Shown: positions 24,922 through 33,460 of the stretch, piece by piece | Layout of the letters: the number at the start of each line of letters is the position of its first letter | Position numbering within the stretch: position 1 is the first letter of the stretch | Assembly (NCBI RefSeq): GCF_023715405.1 | Contig: NZ_JAMBOC010000001.1 | Location: forward strand, 1,550,001-1,614,000 | Source: Solibacillus isronensis | GTDB taxonomy: Bacteria; Bacillota; Bacilli; Bacillales_A; Planococcaceae | Reading direction: 5' to 3' | Length of the DNA: 64,000 nt | Notes under the pieces: generated by a model | Told to the model about the DNA's origin: nothing | Databases searched by the model: none | What the model saw: only the letters and a program-made list of their open reading frames with translations | Made by a program: the position numbers and the translations under genes

Positions 24922-25543
24922 AGTTGTCATAGTAGATGATCACGAAATGGTTCGAATCGGTGTTGCTGCCTATTTATCGGCACAACCCGATATCGAAGTC
25001 ATCGGCGAAGCAACAAACGGCGAGGAAGCGATTGAAACAGTGCTTTCGCTAAAGCCAGATATTGTGCTGATGGATAATGTGATGCCGATAAAAACGGGTG
25101 CTGAAGCGACTGCCGAAATTCTGGCACAATGGCCGCAAGCAAAAGTTATGATTGTCACGAGCTTTATCGATGACGATAAATTATACCCGGCACTTGAAGC
25201 AGGGGCTGTCAGCTATATACTGAAAACGAGCAATGCCAAACAAATTGCTGACGCGATCCGGAAAACGATGGCCGGGGAAACCGTTCTGGAGCCGGAAGCC
25301 ACGACACGGGTAATGGCCCGTATGCGCGGTACCGCCCCTGCCCTGCATAACCATTTAACAGACCGGGAAATGGAAGTACTGTTATGTATGGCGCGCGGCC
25401 TTGCCAATCAGGAAATCGCGGAAGAGCTGTTTATCGCATTAAAAACAGTGAAAACCCATGTCAGCAACATTTTAAGTAAACTTGAAGTTCAGGACCGCAC
25501 ACAGGCTGTCGTCTATGCATTTCAAAATGGCTTAGTAAAGTAA
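24914..25543 (+). CDS. liaR: Response regulator LiaR (NarL family)
   Basis: A 209-residue response regulator. The receiver has VIVDDHEMVRIGVAAYL (acidic pocket), the phospho-acceptor Asp in DIVLMDNVMPIKTGAEAT (about Asp54) and the conserved Lys in SYILKTS. The LuxR-type helix-turn-helix is LTDREMEVLLCMARGLANQEIAEELFIALKTVKTHVSNIL (C-terminal, in several parts). It overlaps liaS by 8 bases. It should activate this operon from its first promoter. Confidence 0.93.
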   Translation: MIKVVIVDDHEMVRIGVAAYLSAQPDIEVIGEATNGEEAIETVLSLKPDIVLMDNVMPIKTGAEATAEILAQWPQAKVMIVTSFIDDDKLYPALEAGAVSYILKTSNAKQIADAIRKTMAGETVLEPEATTRVMARMRGTAPALHNHLTDREMEVLLCMARGLANQEIAEELFIALKTVKTHVSNILSKLEVQDRTQAVVYAFQNGLVK

Positions 25544-25555
25544 GGAGAATTATTC

Positions 25556-25873
25556 ATGACATTTACGTACGAAAACTTTGCAAACGACGGGACACTCACA
25601 TTACTGGATCCCCTGTTCACCCTATTGCTGATTTTCTCAGCTTTGTTCATCATCGTACTGCTGCGCTTTGCGATCAATCCTAAGATCATGCTATTTATTG
25701 GCGCGCTGATTATTTTATTAAGTGCACAATTGCAGTCGATTACAGGAATTTTGGCAGATGAATTGAATTTATCCGGCTCCTCGAAAAACTTTTACATTTT
25801 TATAGCGATCGTTGTGATTTGGGTTGCGTTAATTGTCTTTGCGTTTGTGAAGGAGAAAAAGAAGAAAAAGTAA
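25556..25873 (+). CDS. Unrecognised membrane protein at the end of the lia operon
   Basis: A 105-residue protein with three hydrophobic helices (LLDPLFTLLLIFSALFIIVLL, MLFIGALIILLSAQL, FYIFIAIVVIWVALIVFAF) and a poly-lysine C-terminus. It lies 12 bases after liaR with AAGGAGAA before the ATG, and a terminator follows, so it is the sixth gene of the lia transcript. I do not recognise the family. The context suggests a role in envelope stress. Confidence 0.75.
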   Translation: MTFTYENFANDGTLTLLDPLFTLLLIFSALFIIVLLRFAINPKIMLFIGALIILLSAQLQSITGILADELNLSGSSKNFYIFIAIVVIWVALIVFAFVKEKKKKK

Positions 25874-25890
25874 GAAATGTGAATAGCTGA

Positions 25891-25933
25891 GGCTGTCCTG
25901 AAAGTTGGTAGATAACTTTGGGATGGCTTTTTT
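25891..25933 (+). terminator. Intrinsic terminator of the lia operon
   Basis: Imperfect stem GCTGTCCTGAAAGTT with AACTTTGGGATGGC (G-T pairs, one bulge), followed by TTTTTTTT. Confidence 0.75.
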
Positions 25934-25970
25934 TGGGGTTGGGGTTGTTATGGAGTATGTCCGGCTTTGA

Positions 25971-26045
25971 TTTATTAGAATTTTTTTCGGTTTATTAGAA
26001 AATCTAAGGGACTTTTTAGAACTTCCGGCAAGAATATTAGAACTT
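25971..26045. repeat. Short degenerate tandem repeat with a 20-21 base period
   Basis: The core TAGAA occurs at 25976, 25996, 26017 and 26038, spaced 20, 21 and 21 bases. The first two copies are within identical TTTATTAGAA; the later two read TTTTAGAAC and ATTAGAAC. C-C-G-rich stretches lie between. No reading frame spans it. Confidence 0.6.
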
Positions 26046-26075
26046 TTCCGCCCTGCAGCCCACTCCCTCCCACAA

Positions 26076-26117
26076 AAAAAGCTCACGCCCCGCTTCCCTC
26101 AAAGCGTTCGTGAGCCC
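26076..26117 (-). terminator. Intrinsic terminator of the two-gene 26-27 kb unit
   Basis: Minus-strand stem GCTCACGAACGCTT with AAGCGGGGCGTGAGC, then TTTTTTT. Confidence 0.88.
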
Positions 26118-26120
26118 ATA

Positions 26121-26552
26121 TTATTTCAGGTCATTCAATATCGTAAACAGCGATTTTTTCGCGTCGAGTAACTGCTCATGTGCCTGCCCTTGCTGTTCCG
26201 CGCTTTCCGCTTCATAAAAAGCTGCCAATGCTTCTTCAATTTGTTTATAAGAATCAAATAGGTTCGCATCATCCACTTTTTTATTGCCGAAAATATCAAT
26301 GAACATGCTTAGCTGATATTGAAAGTTTTTATCGTACATCGTCAGCACATGCTTATTGTCATCGATCTGCACTTCATCGTTCAAAATATATGTTTGGAAC
26401 TCAACTAAATCCGTATACGCTTTTTCCAGCTCTACCGCATATTGACCCTCTTTGTCATTCCCTTTATTCCAGTCCAGAATCTGAATAAAAATGAGTAAAA
26501 ATAGAATAATCGTTAAGTATATCGAAATACCTTTCCAAGATAAAAACTTCAT
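26121..26552 (-). CDS. Membrane-anchored hypothetical protein
   Basis: A 143-residue protein with an N-terminal helix anchor (GISIYLTIILFLLIFIQIL) and an acidic, helical extracellular domain (about residues 35-143) rich in Glu and Asp, suggesting a four-helix or coiled arrangement. No recognised family or motif. It follows the TPR gene by 28 bases on the same strand and ends in a strong terminator, so the two probably form one transcript. Start ATG at 26552 has a GGGGGAAAAA-type upstream site. Confidence 0.65.
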   Translation of the reverse strand: MKFLSWKGISIYLTIILFLLIFIQILDWNKGNDKEGQYAVELEKAYTDLVEFQTYILNDEVQIDDNKHVLTMYDKNFQYQLSMFIDIFGNKKVDDANLFDSYKQIEEALAAFYEAESAEQQGQAHEQLLDAKKSLFTILNDLK

Positions 26553-26580
26553 GCTTTTTCCCCCATTTAACGGTGCTTCA

Positions 26581-27285
26581 TTAATTGAAAAGATATTCTT
26601 TCAAATTTTCCAATGTTGAATCGATGCCTGAACGCAGTGATACTTGATCTTCGCGGCTCGTCTCGATTGCTTTCTCAATTGCAATTAAAGCATTTTCCAA
26701 AAACGGCTCGGCATTTAAATCTTTGTACAACTGTGTTAAAACGAGCGCCTTATTCCAGTACCATCTTGAGTTATCCGAATCCATGTCGATCGCCCGCTCA
26801 ATATAGACCATCACATCAAATGGAGACCAGTTAAAGCGGTTCATCGTCTGCCCTGCAATCCCGTAATACAATGCCTTATTTGGATGATGCTTCACCGCTT
26901 CCATAAAGCAGTGCACACTTTCATCATAATGATGCGACATTAAAAAAAGGTGTCCCTGTACATAAAACGACTGTGCTTTCCGTTCAGCATCCGCTGTCCG
27001 TGCATCATGTTCAAGCTGTTTCACTTTTTCCGAAAACTGTTGTTCATCTTTGATCGCCCGTAGTTGTTCAACTTCATCATTTTCCGGATAGCTTTCATTA
27101 GCACGTTCGACACTCTGCGAAATTTGTTCTGTCGGCTTTGGGAATTTTTCATACTCGTATTTTTCAAAGATCTTTAGAAATTGCGTTGCCTGTTCTTCAT
27201 TTTCTCCGCCCTGTAATTGGCGTTTCGCTTCTTCATAGCATTTTAAAAACTGTCCATCATAAAAATACTGCACCATGTTCGACAT
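26581..27285 (-). CDS. Tetratricopeptide-like helical repeat protein
   Basis: A 234-residue soluble protein. I chose ATG at 27285 (MSNMVQYFYDGQFLKCYEEAK) because AAAGGTG lies 6 bases upstream. Repeat-like helix pairs are seen as AERKAQSFYVQGHLFLMSHH then YDESVHCFMEAVKHHPNKALYY, and later IERAIDMDSDNSRWYWNKALVL with FLENALIAIEKAI. This is consistent with TPR motifs for protein-protein contacts. No enzyme motif and no certain orthologue known to me. It probably works with the membrane-anchored protein encoded after it. Confidence 0.7.
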   Translation of the reverse strand: MSNMVQYFYDGQFLKCYEEAKRQLQGGENEEQATQFLKIFEKYEYEKFPKPTEQISQSVERANESYPENDEVEQLRAIKDEQQFSEKVKQLEHDARTADAERKAQSFYVQGHLFLMSHHYDESVHCFMEAVKHHPNKALYYGIAGQTMNRFNWSPFDVMVYIERAIDMDSDNSRWYWNKALVLTQLYKDLNAEPFLENALIAIEKAIETSREDQVSLRSGIDSTLENLKEYLFN

Positions 27286-27364
27286 TAAAAACACCTTTCT
27301 GTTTTTCATTCACAATTTATTAAAGCATAACCTATATGTATTTCAACCAATAGTATGTATAGCA

Positions 27365-27397
27365 TAAAGGTGCCCTAACGAATACATTAGGACACCC
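27365..27397 (-). terminator. Intrinsic terminator after the heme monooxygenase-like gene
   Basis: Minus-strand stem GGTGTCCTAA with TTAGGGCACC (one G-T), then a short TTTAT run. Confidence 0.65.
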
Positions 27398-27404
27398 CTT
27401 AACA

Positions 27405-27734
27405 CTATTTTGAGATTGTGCCTGCTACTTCGGCGATTACGATTTCTGAACCTAGCATTGGAGATTCGCCTTGGTGGCCTCCGCCTTCACCTTGAGATGG
27501 ACGTTTGTGTGATTGTTTGAATGCATCACTTTCACGCCATACTGCAAAGCTTTCTTTTGAATCCCAGTACATCACAACGCTCATTTCGTCATATTCCTCA
27601 AATTGTGTAGAAACTAGTACTTCCACTTTTTGGAAACCTTCGAATTCTTGTAATGGTCCTGGTTGTACAAATTGTGGGGCCATTTTTTCGGCAAAACCTT
27701 TTTTTACTTTGATACGGTTTGTTACTGTTATCAT
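27405..27734 (-). CDS. Antibiotic biosynthesis monooxygenase-fold protein, probable heme-degrading monooxygenase (HmoA/IsdG-like)
   Basis: A 109-residue ferredoxin-like protein. ATG at 27734 (MITVTNRIKVKKGFAEKMAP) is 9-10 bases from AGGAG. The pattern VTNRIKVKKGFAEKM ... FEGFQKVEVLVSTQ ... EYDEMSVVMYWDSKESFAVWRESDAFKQSH is that of IsdG/HmoA, with the C-terminal heme-coordinating His in the DAFKQSHK segment and Trp-rich catalytic core. Such enzymes open heme to release iron in iron limitation. A glycine-rich insertion GEGGGHQGE follows the His. I see no Fur box upstream. Confidence 0.8.
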   Translation of the reverse strand: MITVTNRIKVKKGFAEKMAPQFVQPGPLQEFEGFQKVEVLVSTQFEEYDEMSVVMYWDSKESFAVWRESDAFKQSHKRPSQGEGGGHQGESPMLGSEIVIAEVAGTISK

Positions 27735-27855
27735 AATTACCAACTCCTATAATTTAGCATAAACTGCCTATATATTTATTTAATCACTTTCAGAACTGTT
27801 GCGCAATAATTCACGCTATAATAAGGAAAATGAAATATTAAAGGAAGTTTTCTCA

Positions 27856-29298
27856 ATGAAATTTACTATTATTGCGACAAGCGATATCCATGGACATACC
27901 GAACGCTTTTCACAGCTTGCGCAAATGATTTCCGCAAGGCAGCCCGCACTGTTAATCGATAACGGGGATTTTTTGCACGGGAGTCATTTAAGCTATTATT
28001 ACGATTATATTGTCCAAAAACAGCACCCGCAAATCGAACTTGCAAACACACTCGGCTATGATGTTGCAGTTTTCGGCAATCATGAATTCAACTATTCTCC
28101 CGAAAAAATCCAAGCGATCCGCAACGCCTCGAATTTCCCATGGATTGCCGCCAATATTCCAGGGTTTGCCGAACCGTATTTCATTAAAGAAATAAACGGG
28201 TTGCGCATTGCTGTCATAGGAGTTGTGACACATTTCACAAAAAACTGGGATGAATGTGGATCAACAAAGTATCTGGATTTCGAAAACGCATTTGAAAGTG
28301 CGAAAAACACTGTAAAATATGTTCGCGATGTGGAACAGGTACAGCTTGTCATTTTAAGCTATCACGGCGGGTTTGAACGGGATCTTCATAGCGGTCACCT
28401 AATAGATCAGGAACAAGGTGAAAATGAAGGCTATCGCATGCTTCATGAAATAGGAGGCATTGATCTTTTCATTACCGGGCATCAGCATTTGGAAATTGCC
28501 ACAGTGCACAACGGTGTCGCTGTCGTGCAACCCGGGGCAAATGCGCATTGCTTTGCGCAAATTGATGTCACTGTAGAACACGGTACATTTTCTTTTGAAC
28601 CGTCTATCGTCCACGTGGACCCCACATCAAAAATGCAGTCTTTTCCCGAATTTGATGCGTGGAAAAAACAACAAATCGGAACAGCAAATCAAGCGTTGAC
28701 TTATGAGGACTTTTTTACGCCCCGTACAAAAATGACCGCATATACACAATTGCTTCATGATATGCAGCTCCATTACACGGGTGCCCAAATTTCGGTTATC
28801 GAACTGCCCTACCATACACAAGGTGGCTTTCCTGAAAAAGTAACCCGTGAACATGTTTTACATAATCTTCCCCGATCGAACCGGCTGCTCGTCATCAAAA
28901 TGAACGGAGCTGAAATCCGCCGGGCGATTGAACAAAGTGCAGCTGTCTTTGCGCTGAATGATAAAGGGGAAATCGATTTTAGTATGACCGTGCACTATCC
29001 GGAGCCGCAGCCGTATATTTATGATTTGTGGGGTGGCATTGATTACGTAATTGATTTGCGTCAACAAACAGGTCAACGTGTCACGAAGCTAACGTTTGAA
29101 GGTAAACCCATTCAGGATAATGAGATCTTTGAAGTTGCCGTCAATAGTTACCGTGCAACAGGTGCGCACCAAATGCAGATGTTTAAAAAACCGCCTGTTC
29201 GTGAAGCAGCTAAATTCATCCCCGATTTAATGATGGAATACATAGAACAAAACAGGCCTCTTACCGTCCAAGTCAAAAATGATTTTCAAATGAAATAG
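27856..29298 (+). CDS. Bifunctional metallophosphatase/5'-nucleotidase (YunD-like)
   Basis: A 480-residue protein without a signal peptide. The N-terminal metallophosphatase domain has TSDIHGHTERF (metal ligands), IDNGDFLHGS, VFGNHEFNYS, LSYHGGFERD and ITGHQHLE. The C-terminal 5'-nucleotidase domain spans about residues 290-480 (LPRSNRLLVIKMNGAEIRRAIEQS). The likely role is hydrolysis of nucleotides or related phosphoesters; substrate unproven. ATG at 27856 follows AAGGAAG; the longer frame upstream lacks support. Confidence 0.88.
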   Translation: MKFTIIATSDIHGHTERFSQLAQMISARQPALLIDNGDFLHGSHLSYYYDYIVQKQHPQIELANTLGYDVAVFGNHEFNYSPEKIQAIRNASNFPWIAANIPGFAEPYFIKEINGLRIAVIGVVTHFTKNWDECGSTKYLDFENAFESAKNTVKYVRDVEQVQLVILSYHGGFERDLHSGHLIDQEQGENEGYRMLHEIGGIDLFITGHQHLEIATVHNGVAVVQPGANAHCFAQIDVTVEHGTFSFEPSIVHVDPTSKMQSFPEFDAWKKQQIGTANQALTYEDFFTPRTKMTAYTQLLHDMQLHYTGAQISVIELPYHTQGGFPEKVTREHVLHNLPRSNRLLVIKMNGAEIRRAIEQSAAVFALNDKGEIDFSMTVHYPEPQPYIYDLWGGIDYVIDLRQQTGQRVTKLTFEGKPIQDNEIFEVAVNSYRATGAHQMQMFKKPPVREAAKFIPDLMMEYIEQNRPLTVQVKNDFQMK

Positions 29299-29308
29299 TC
29301 TCTAGCAG

Positions 29309-29348
29309 GATGTATGTCAACCACTTGAATTGGCATACATTTTATTTT
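29309..29348 (+). terminator. Intrinsic terminator after the metallophosphatase gene
   Basis: 11-bp stem ATGTATGTCAA with TTGGCATACAT (one G-T pair) followed by TTTATTTTTC. Confidence 0.8.
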
Positions 29349-29369
29349 TCGGAAAATATTAAATTTTTA

Positions 29370-29395
29370 TGAAACTTTTTTCCATTTCATCCGTA
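29370..29395 (+). promoter_or_regulatory. Sigma-W-type promoter of the NfeD-flotillin operon
   Basis: TGAAAC (29370-29375) and CGTA (29392-29395) are separated by exactly 16 bases, the consensus for the ECF sigma factor W. yuaF-floT is in the sigma-W regulon of B. subtilis. Confidence 0.82.
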
Positions 29396-29427
29396 AATTT
29401 ATTAAATAGCATTAAGGAGGTGGCAAC

Positions 29428-29958
29428 TTGTTTGGTTATTCCATTGAAACCATTTATTTAATCATCTTAATCGTTATTGGGTGTTGCACTGTTCTTTACT
29501 TATTTTTTGCAGATGTTGCGGATGTCTCCATCGATGGATCACCATTTTTTGACCCAGCTGTAATCCTTTCGTTTATTACGTTTACTTCGGCTGCGGGCTA
29601 TTTGCTGGAACAGTTTACCGGCTTTACAAGTTTCATCACATTCATCATCGCTCTTATAATTGCGAGTTTATTGACAGCACTTCTTTATTTTTTCCTACTC
29701 GTTCCTTTACGTTCTGCGGAAGTATCTCTTGCCTATACAGAAGAATCGCTAGAAGGTCAGGTCGGAAAAGTGATTGTACCTGTTCCTCTTGAAGGCTTTG
29801 GGGAGATGGTGATTGAAACGGCAAACGGCATTATATCAAAGCGTGCAGCAAGTTTTCATCAAGTGGAGATTCCATACGACACGCAAGTTTTAATTATTGA
29901 GATACGTGATGGTACAGCAATGGTCGCGATTTATGAGAAAGAAGAACTTCAATTTTAG
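29428..29958 (+). CDS. yuaF: NfeD-like membrane protein (YuaF)
   Basis: A 176-residue protein with three to four transmembrane helices (TIYLIILIVIGCCTVLYLFF, AVILSFITFTSAAGYLL, FITFIIALIIASLLTALLYFF) and a C-terminal OB-fold (LEGQVGKVIVPVPLEGFGEMVIETANG, in two parts; TQVLIIEIRDGTAMVAIYE). NfeD proteins partner flotillins in membrane microdomains. TTG start at 29428 is 7 bases behind AAGGAGGTG. The flotillin gene follows after 18 bases. Confidence 0.88.
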   Translation: MFGYSIETIYLIILIVIGCCTVLYLFFADVADVSIDGSPFFDPAVILSFITFTSAAGYLLEQFTGFTSFITFIIALIIASLLTALLYFFLLVPLRSAEVSLAYTEESLEGQVGKVIVPVPLEGFGEMVIETANGIISKRAASFHQVEIPYDTQVLIIEIRDGTAMVAIYEKEELQF

Positions 29959-29976
29959 AAACAGGGAGGAATTTTT

Positions 29977-31515
29977 ATGTCAAGTTTGGCAGGTATATCA
30001 GGTATTTTAATAGCAGTCGGGGTAGTTGTATTTCTAATTGTCGCTCTTGTAGCCGTCTATATTATGAAATATCGTACAGCCGGTCCGGATGAAGCATTAA
30101 TCGTAACAGGTAGTTATTTAGGAAGTAAAAATGTACATACCGATGATTCAGGAAACCGCATTAAAATTATTCGCGGTGGTGGTACATTTGTATTCCCGGT
30201 TTTCCAGCAGGCGAAACCACTTAGTCTACTTTCAAGCAAACTGGAAGTAACAACTCCGGAAGTCTATACTGAGCAAGGTGTTCCTGTTATGGCTGACGGA
30301 ACAGCAATCATCAAAATCGGTGGTTCAATTTCAGAAATCGCAACTGCTGCCGAGCAATTCTTAGGAAAAGATAAACAGGAACGCGAAAGTGAAGCTCGCG
30401 AAGTACTGGAAGGTCACTTACGTTCGATTTTAGGATCGATGACAGTTGAAGAAATTTATAAAAACCGTGATAAGTTCTCGCAGGAAGTACAACGTGTCGC
30501 ATCTCAGGATTTAGCGAAAATGGGATTGATCATTGTATCATTTACAATTAAAGATGTTCGTGATAAAAACGGCTATTTGGATTCTCTAGGTAAGCCTCGA
30601 ATCGCTCAAGTGAAACGTGATGCCGATATCGCAACTGCTGAAGCAGACAAAGAAACACGTATTAAACGTGCTCAGGCAGCTCAGGAAGCGCAACAGGCTG
30701 AATTAGAGCGTGCTACTGAAATTGCGGAAGCGGAGAAAAATAATCAGTTAAAAGTGGCTGAATACCGCCGTGAGCAGGATATCGCAAAAGCCCGTGCCGA
30801 CCAGGCGTACGAATTGGAATCTGCACGTGCTAAACAGGAAGTAACAGAACAGGAAATGCAAGTACGAATTATTGAACGTCAAAAGCAGATCGAATTAGAA
30901 GAAAAAGAAATTCTGCGTCGTGAAAAGCAATATGATTCAGAAGTAAAGAAAAAAGCAGATGCGGATCGTTATGCAATTGAACAAAACGCAGAAGCACAAA
31001 AACGTAAAGAGCTTGCGCAGGCAGATGCGGAGAAATACCGTATTGAAGCACAGGCTCAAGCTGAAGCAGAACGCATTCGTTTAGATGGTCTGGCGAAAGC
31101 AGATGCAGAGCGTGCACAAGGTACAGCTGAGGCTGAGATTATCCGTCTACGCGGTCTTGCGGAAGCAGAAGCAAAAGAGAAAATTGCAGAAGCGTTTGAA
31201 CAATACGGTCAGGCGGCTGTCCTTGATATGATTGTTAAAATGTTACCGGAATACGCAAAACAAGTTGCTAGCCCGCTTTCAAATATCGATAAGATTACAG
31301 TTGTTGATACAGGTGGCGGTGCAAACGGCGGTGCTGGTAAAGTGACGGGTTATGCGACTGATTTAATGGCCGGCTTACAGGAAACATTAAAAGCCTCTTC
31401 CGGTATTGATGTTAAAGAACTAATTGAAACATATGTCGGAAAAAATGCATTTGAAAAATCGGCAATAATTCCTCGGGAAGACTTTTCACGCGTTGAAGAA
31501 ATCCTTGAAAAATAA
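29977..31515 (+). CDS. floT: Flotillin FloT (YuaG)
   Basis: A 512-residue SPFH-domain scaffold of functional membrane microdomains. An N-terminal membrane helix (GILIAVGVVVFLIVALVAVYI) is followed by the SPFH domain (about residues 35-200, with GGGTFVFPVFQQAKPLSLLS) and a long Glu/Ala/Lys/Arg coiled coil (about 205-400, repeats such as AEAQKRKELAQADAEKYRIEA in parts). The tail GYATDLMAGLQETLKASSGIDVK is the oligomerisation end. Together with YuaF it forms the sigma-W controlled membrane-protection operon. Confidence 0.95.
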   Translation: MSSLAGISGILIAVGVVVFLIVALVAVYIMKYRTAGPDEALIVTGSYLGSKNVHTDDSGNRIKIIRGGGTFVFPVFQQAKPLSLLSSKLEVTTPEVYTEQGVPVMADGTAIIKIGGSISEIATAAEQFLGKDKQERESEAREVLEGHLRSILGSMTVEEIYKNRDKFSQEVQRVASQDLAKMGLIIVSFTIKDVRDKNGYLDSLGKPRIAQVKRDADIATAEADKETRIKRAQAAQEAQQAELERATEIAEAEKNNQLKVAEYRREQDIAKARADQAYELESARAKQEVTEQEMQVRIIERQKQIELEEKEILRREKQYDSEVKKKADADRYAIEQNAEAQKRKELAQADAEKYRIEAQAQAEAERIRLDGLAKADAERAQGTAEAEIIRLRGLAEAEAKEKIAEAFEQYGQAAVLDMIVKMLPEYAKQVASPLSNIDKITVVDTGGGANGGAGKVTGYATDLMAGLQETLKASSGIDVKELIETYVGKNAFEKSAIIPREDFSRVEEILEK

Positions 31516-31527
31516 TTAGTTCAATAA

Positions 31528-31568
31528 AAAATACAGCATTCTTCCAAAACGGAAAATGCTGTATTTTC
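31528..31568. terminator. Bidirectional intrinsic terminator between floT and ilvE
   Basis: Stem AATACAGCATT with AATGCTGTATT plus internal TTCC/GGAA pairing, A and T tracts on both sides. Confidence 0.85.
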
Positions 31569-31574
31569 TTTTTA

Positions 31575-32645
31575 TTAAATTTTAACCGTCCAGCCAAATG
31601 TATCTGCAACTTTACCGTATTGGATGCCTGTTAATGTATCGTAAAGCATTTGCGTTACTTCACCGATCTGGCCGTTGTTGACAGAAATGATTTCATCCAG
31701 CCATTTCAGCTCCCCTACCGGCGAAATTACAGCTGCTGTTCCTGTACCGAATGCCTCTTCCAATGTGCCGTTTTTAGCCGCTTCTACAACCTCTTCAAAG
31801 GCAATTGCACGCTCTTCAATCGGAATATTTTTTGATTTTAAAACTTCAATCATCGAATCGCGAGTAATCCCTGGTAGAATACTGCCGTTTAATGCAGGTG
31901 TAATAACTTTTCCTGAAATTTTAAAGAAGATGTTCATACTGCCGACTTCTTCTACGTATTTATTTTCCTTACCGTCCAGCCATAATGTTTGAGAATAGCC
32001 TTGTTGTGCAGCAATTTCTGAACCTTTTAAGCTCGACGCATAGTTGCCGGCTGTTTTCGCTTCACCCGTACCGCCAACTACGGCACGTACGTATTGCTGT
32101 TCTACTAATATTTTAACCGGGTTAATGCCTTCTTTATAATAAGACCCAACCGGTGACATAATAATCATAAATTTATAGCTTTTCGCAGGATTTACTCCTA
32201 AATAGCTTTCTGTCGCAATAATAAATGGTCGAATATAAAGAGATGTACCTGGAGATGTCGGAACCCATTCGCGATCTACACGAAGTAATTCTTTTAATGC
32301 TTCTAATGCAAAATCCTCGTCAATCGGAGGAATGCAAAGGCGTGCATTGGAAGAATTTAATCGTTGGAAGTTACGGTCCGGGCGGAATAACTGGACTTCA
32401 CCATCTTCTGTCATATATGCTTTCAAACCTTCAAATACCGCTTGTCCATAATGGAATACCATCGCAGCAGGACTTAATGTAATCGGAGCATATGGTGTAA
32501 TTGTCGCATTATGCCATCCTTTTCCATCTTCATAATCCATAACAAACATATGGTCAGTAAAAATTTTACCAAAACCAAGCTGTTCTGCAGGTGTTTTTTG
32601 TTTTCTATTTGTTGATAACTCAGTTGTAATTTGGTATGTTGTCAT
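31575..32645 (-). CDS. ilvE: Branched-chain amino acid aminotransferase
   Basis: PLP-dependent fold-IV transaminase for leucine, isoleucine and valine. I chose ATG at 32645 (MTTYQITTELSTNRKQKTP, 356 residues) behind AAGGAG. Class-IV motifs: YGQAVFEGLKAY near residue 70, the PLP lysine in GTGEAKTAGNYASS, the signature EVGSMNIFFKI, LPGITRDSMIEVL and GTGTAAVISPVG. This is the longer, eukaryote-like BCAT form common in bacilli. Monocistronic, divergent from nothing nearby. Confidence 0.95.
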   Translation of the reverse strand: MTTYQITTELSTNRKQKTPAEQLGFGKIFTDHMFVMDYEDGKGWHNATITPYAPITLSPAAMVFHYGQAVFEGLKAYMTEDGEVQLFRPDRNFQRLNSSNARLCIPPIDEDFALEALKELLRVDREWVPTSPGTSLYIRPFIIATESYLGVNPAKSYKFMIIMSPVGSYYKEGINPVKILVEQQYVRAVVGGTGEAKTAGNYASSLKGSEIAAQQGYSQTLWLDGKENKYVEEVGSMNIFFKISGKVITPALNGSILPGITRDSMIEVLKSKNIPIEERAIAFEEVVEAAKNGTLEEAFGTGTAAVISPVGELKWLDEIISVNNGQIGEVTQMLYDTLTGIQYGKVADTFGWTVKI

Positions 32646-32785
32646 AATTTCAGGCTCCTTAACTAATTTAAGTTGATACACTCTATCATACCACGTTATT
32701 TTTAGAAAATTTAGTATTTTTTAATTTCCGTCAAAAAATATTTTTTTCTAGCAGTTCCATTAGTTTTCGAGCAAATTTCTTACAA

Positions 32786-33460
32786 TCATTTTTTAGCTTT
32801 TACAAGTTTACTAACAGGTGCTGTCATGTTAGTTTTGAAAATTTCTTCATGCTCTTTTTTCACAGCAACTAACACCGCACATGATGGACCTGCAGAGCTG
32901 GTTAAATCGACATGAGCTGTAAAATTTTCTCCGGCAAAACGTATTATTTCTGCCCCGATTCCTTTAGAACCTGTTGGCCATATTGCTTGAATCATACCGT
33001 TGACCAGTCCTTCATATAACTCATCTAACTGGGCTATTTTGTGGGGATTTTCTATCACCTCATTTCCGACAAGCGGTTCGCCGACAACATAGAACTCGCA
33101 ATGGTTCGTATTTCGTGCGAATTGCTTTTTCCCAAGCATCGTGAGTGAGACAGCTGACTGAAGCGACTGAAAATTCGTTTCACTCGAGCCCATTAAAGAA
33201 GGCATCTCCAGCCCCATTTCGGAAAATGCCTTTTTAAAACCTTGCTCATATTCTGTCCAGATATCATCGCCTGAAAAGTTGGCCATTAATAACTGTACCG
33301 GTATTGCACCCGCGCAAAGTTGCTCTAAAATAGCCGTACGAGCGGTAAAATAAGCGGTAATTTCATTTGGGACATTTACAATATCGTGCTCTTTTGTGCC
33401 GATACAACCCGAATTATCAATCGATACGACTAACCCGTTAACTTCAATCGCATTTCTCAT
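32786..33460 (-). CDS. Probable alpha-ribazole kinase (CblS-like), last gene of the cobamide salvage operon
   Basis: A 224-residue protein with patterns reminiscent of the AIR-synthase (PurM) superfamily: VNVPNEITAYFTARTAILEQL, AIPVQLLMANFSGDDIWTEYEQGF (in two parts), MGSSETNFQSLQSAVSLTMLG, and a C-terminal LTSSAGPSCAVLVAVKKEHEE. In Listeria and Geobacillus, alpha-ribazole kinase CblS is encoded with the ECF S-component CblT and phosphorylates imported alpha-ribazole. The same pairing is seen here, with the two genes overlapping by 4 bases. The assignment rests mostly on context. It ends the operon. Confidence 0.6.
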   Translation of the reverse strand: MRNAIEVNGLVVSIDNSGCIGTKEHDIVNVPNEITAYFTARTAILEQLCAGAIPVQLLMANFSGDDIWTEYEQGFKKAFSEMGLEMPSLMGSSETNFQSLQSAVSLTMLGKKQFARNTNHCEFYVVGEPLVGNEVIENPHKIAQLDELYEGLVNGMIQAIWPTGSKGIGAEIIRFAGENFTAHVDLTSSAGPSCAVLVAVKKEHEEIFKTNMTAPVSKLVKAKK

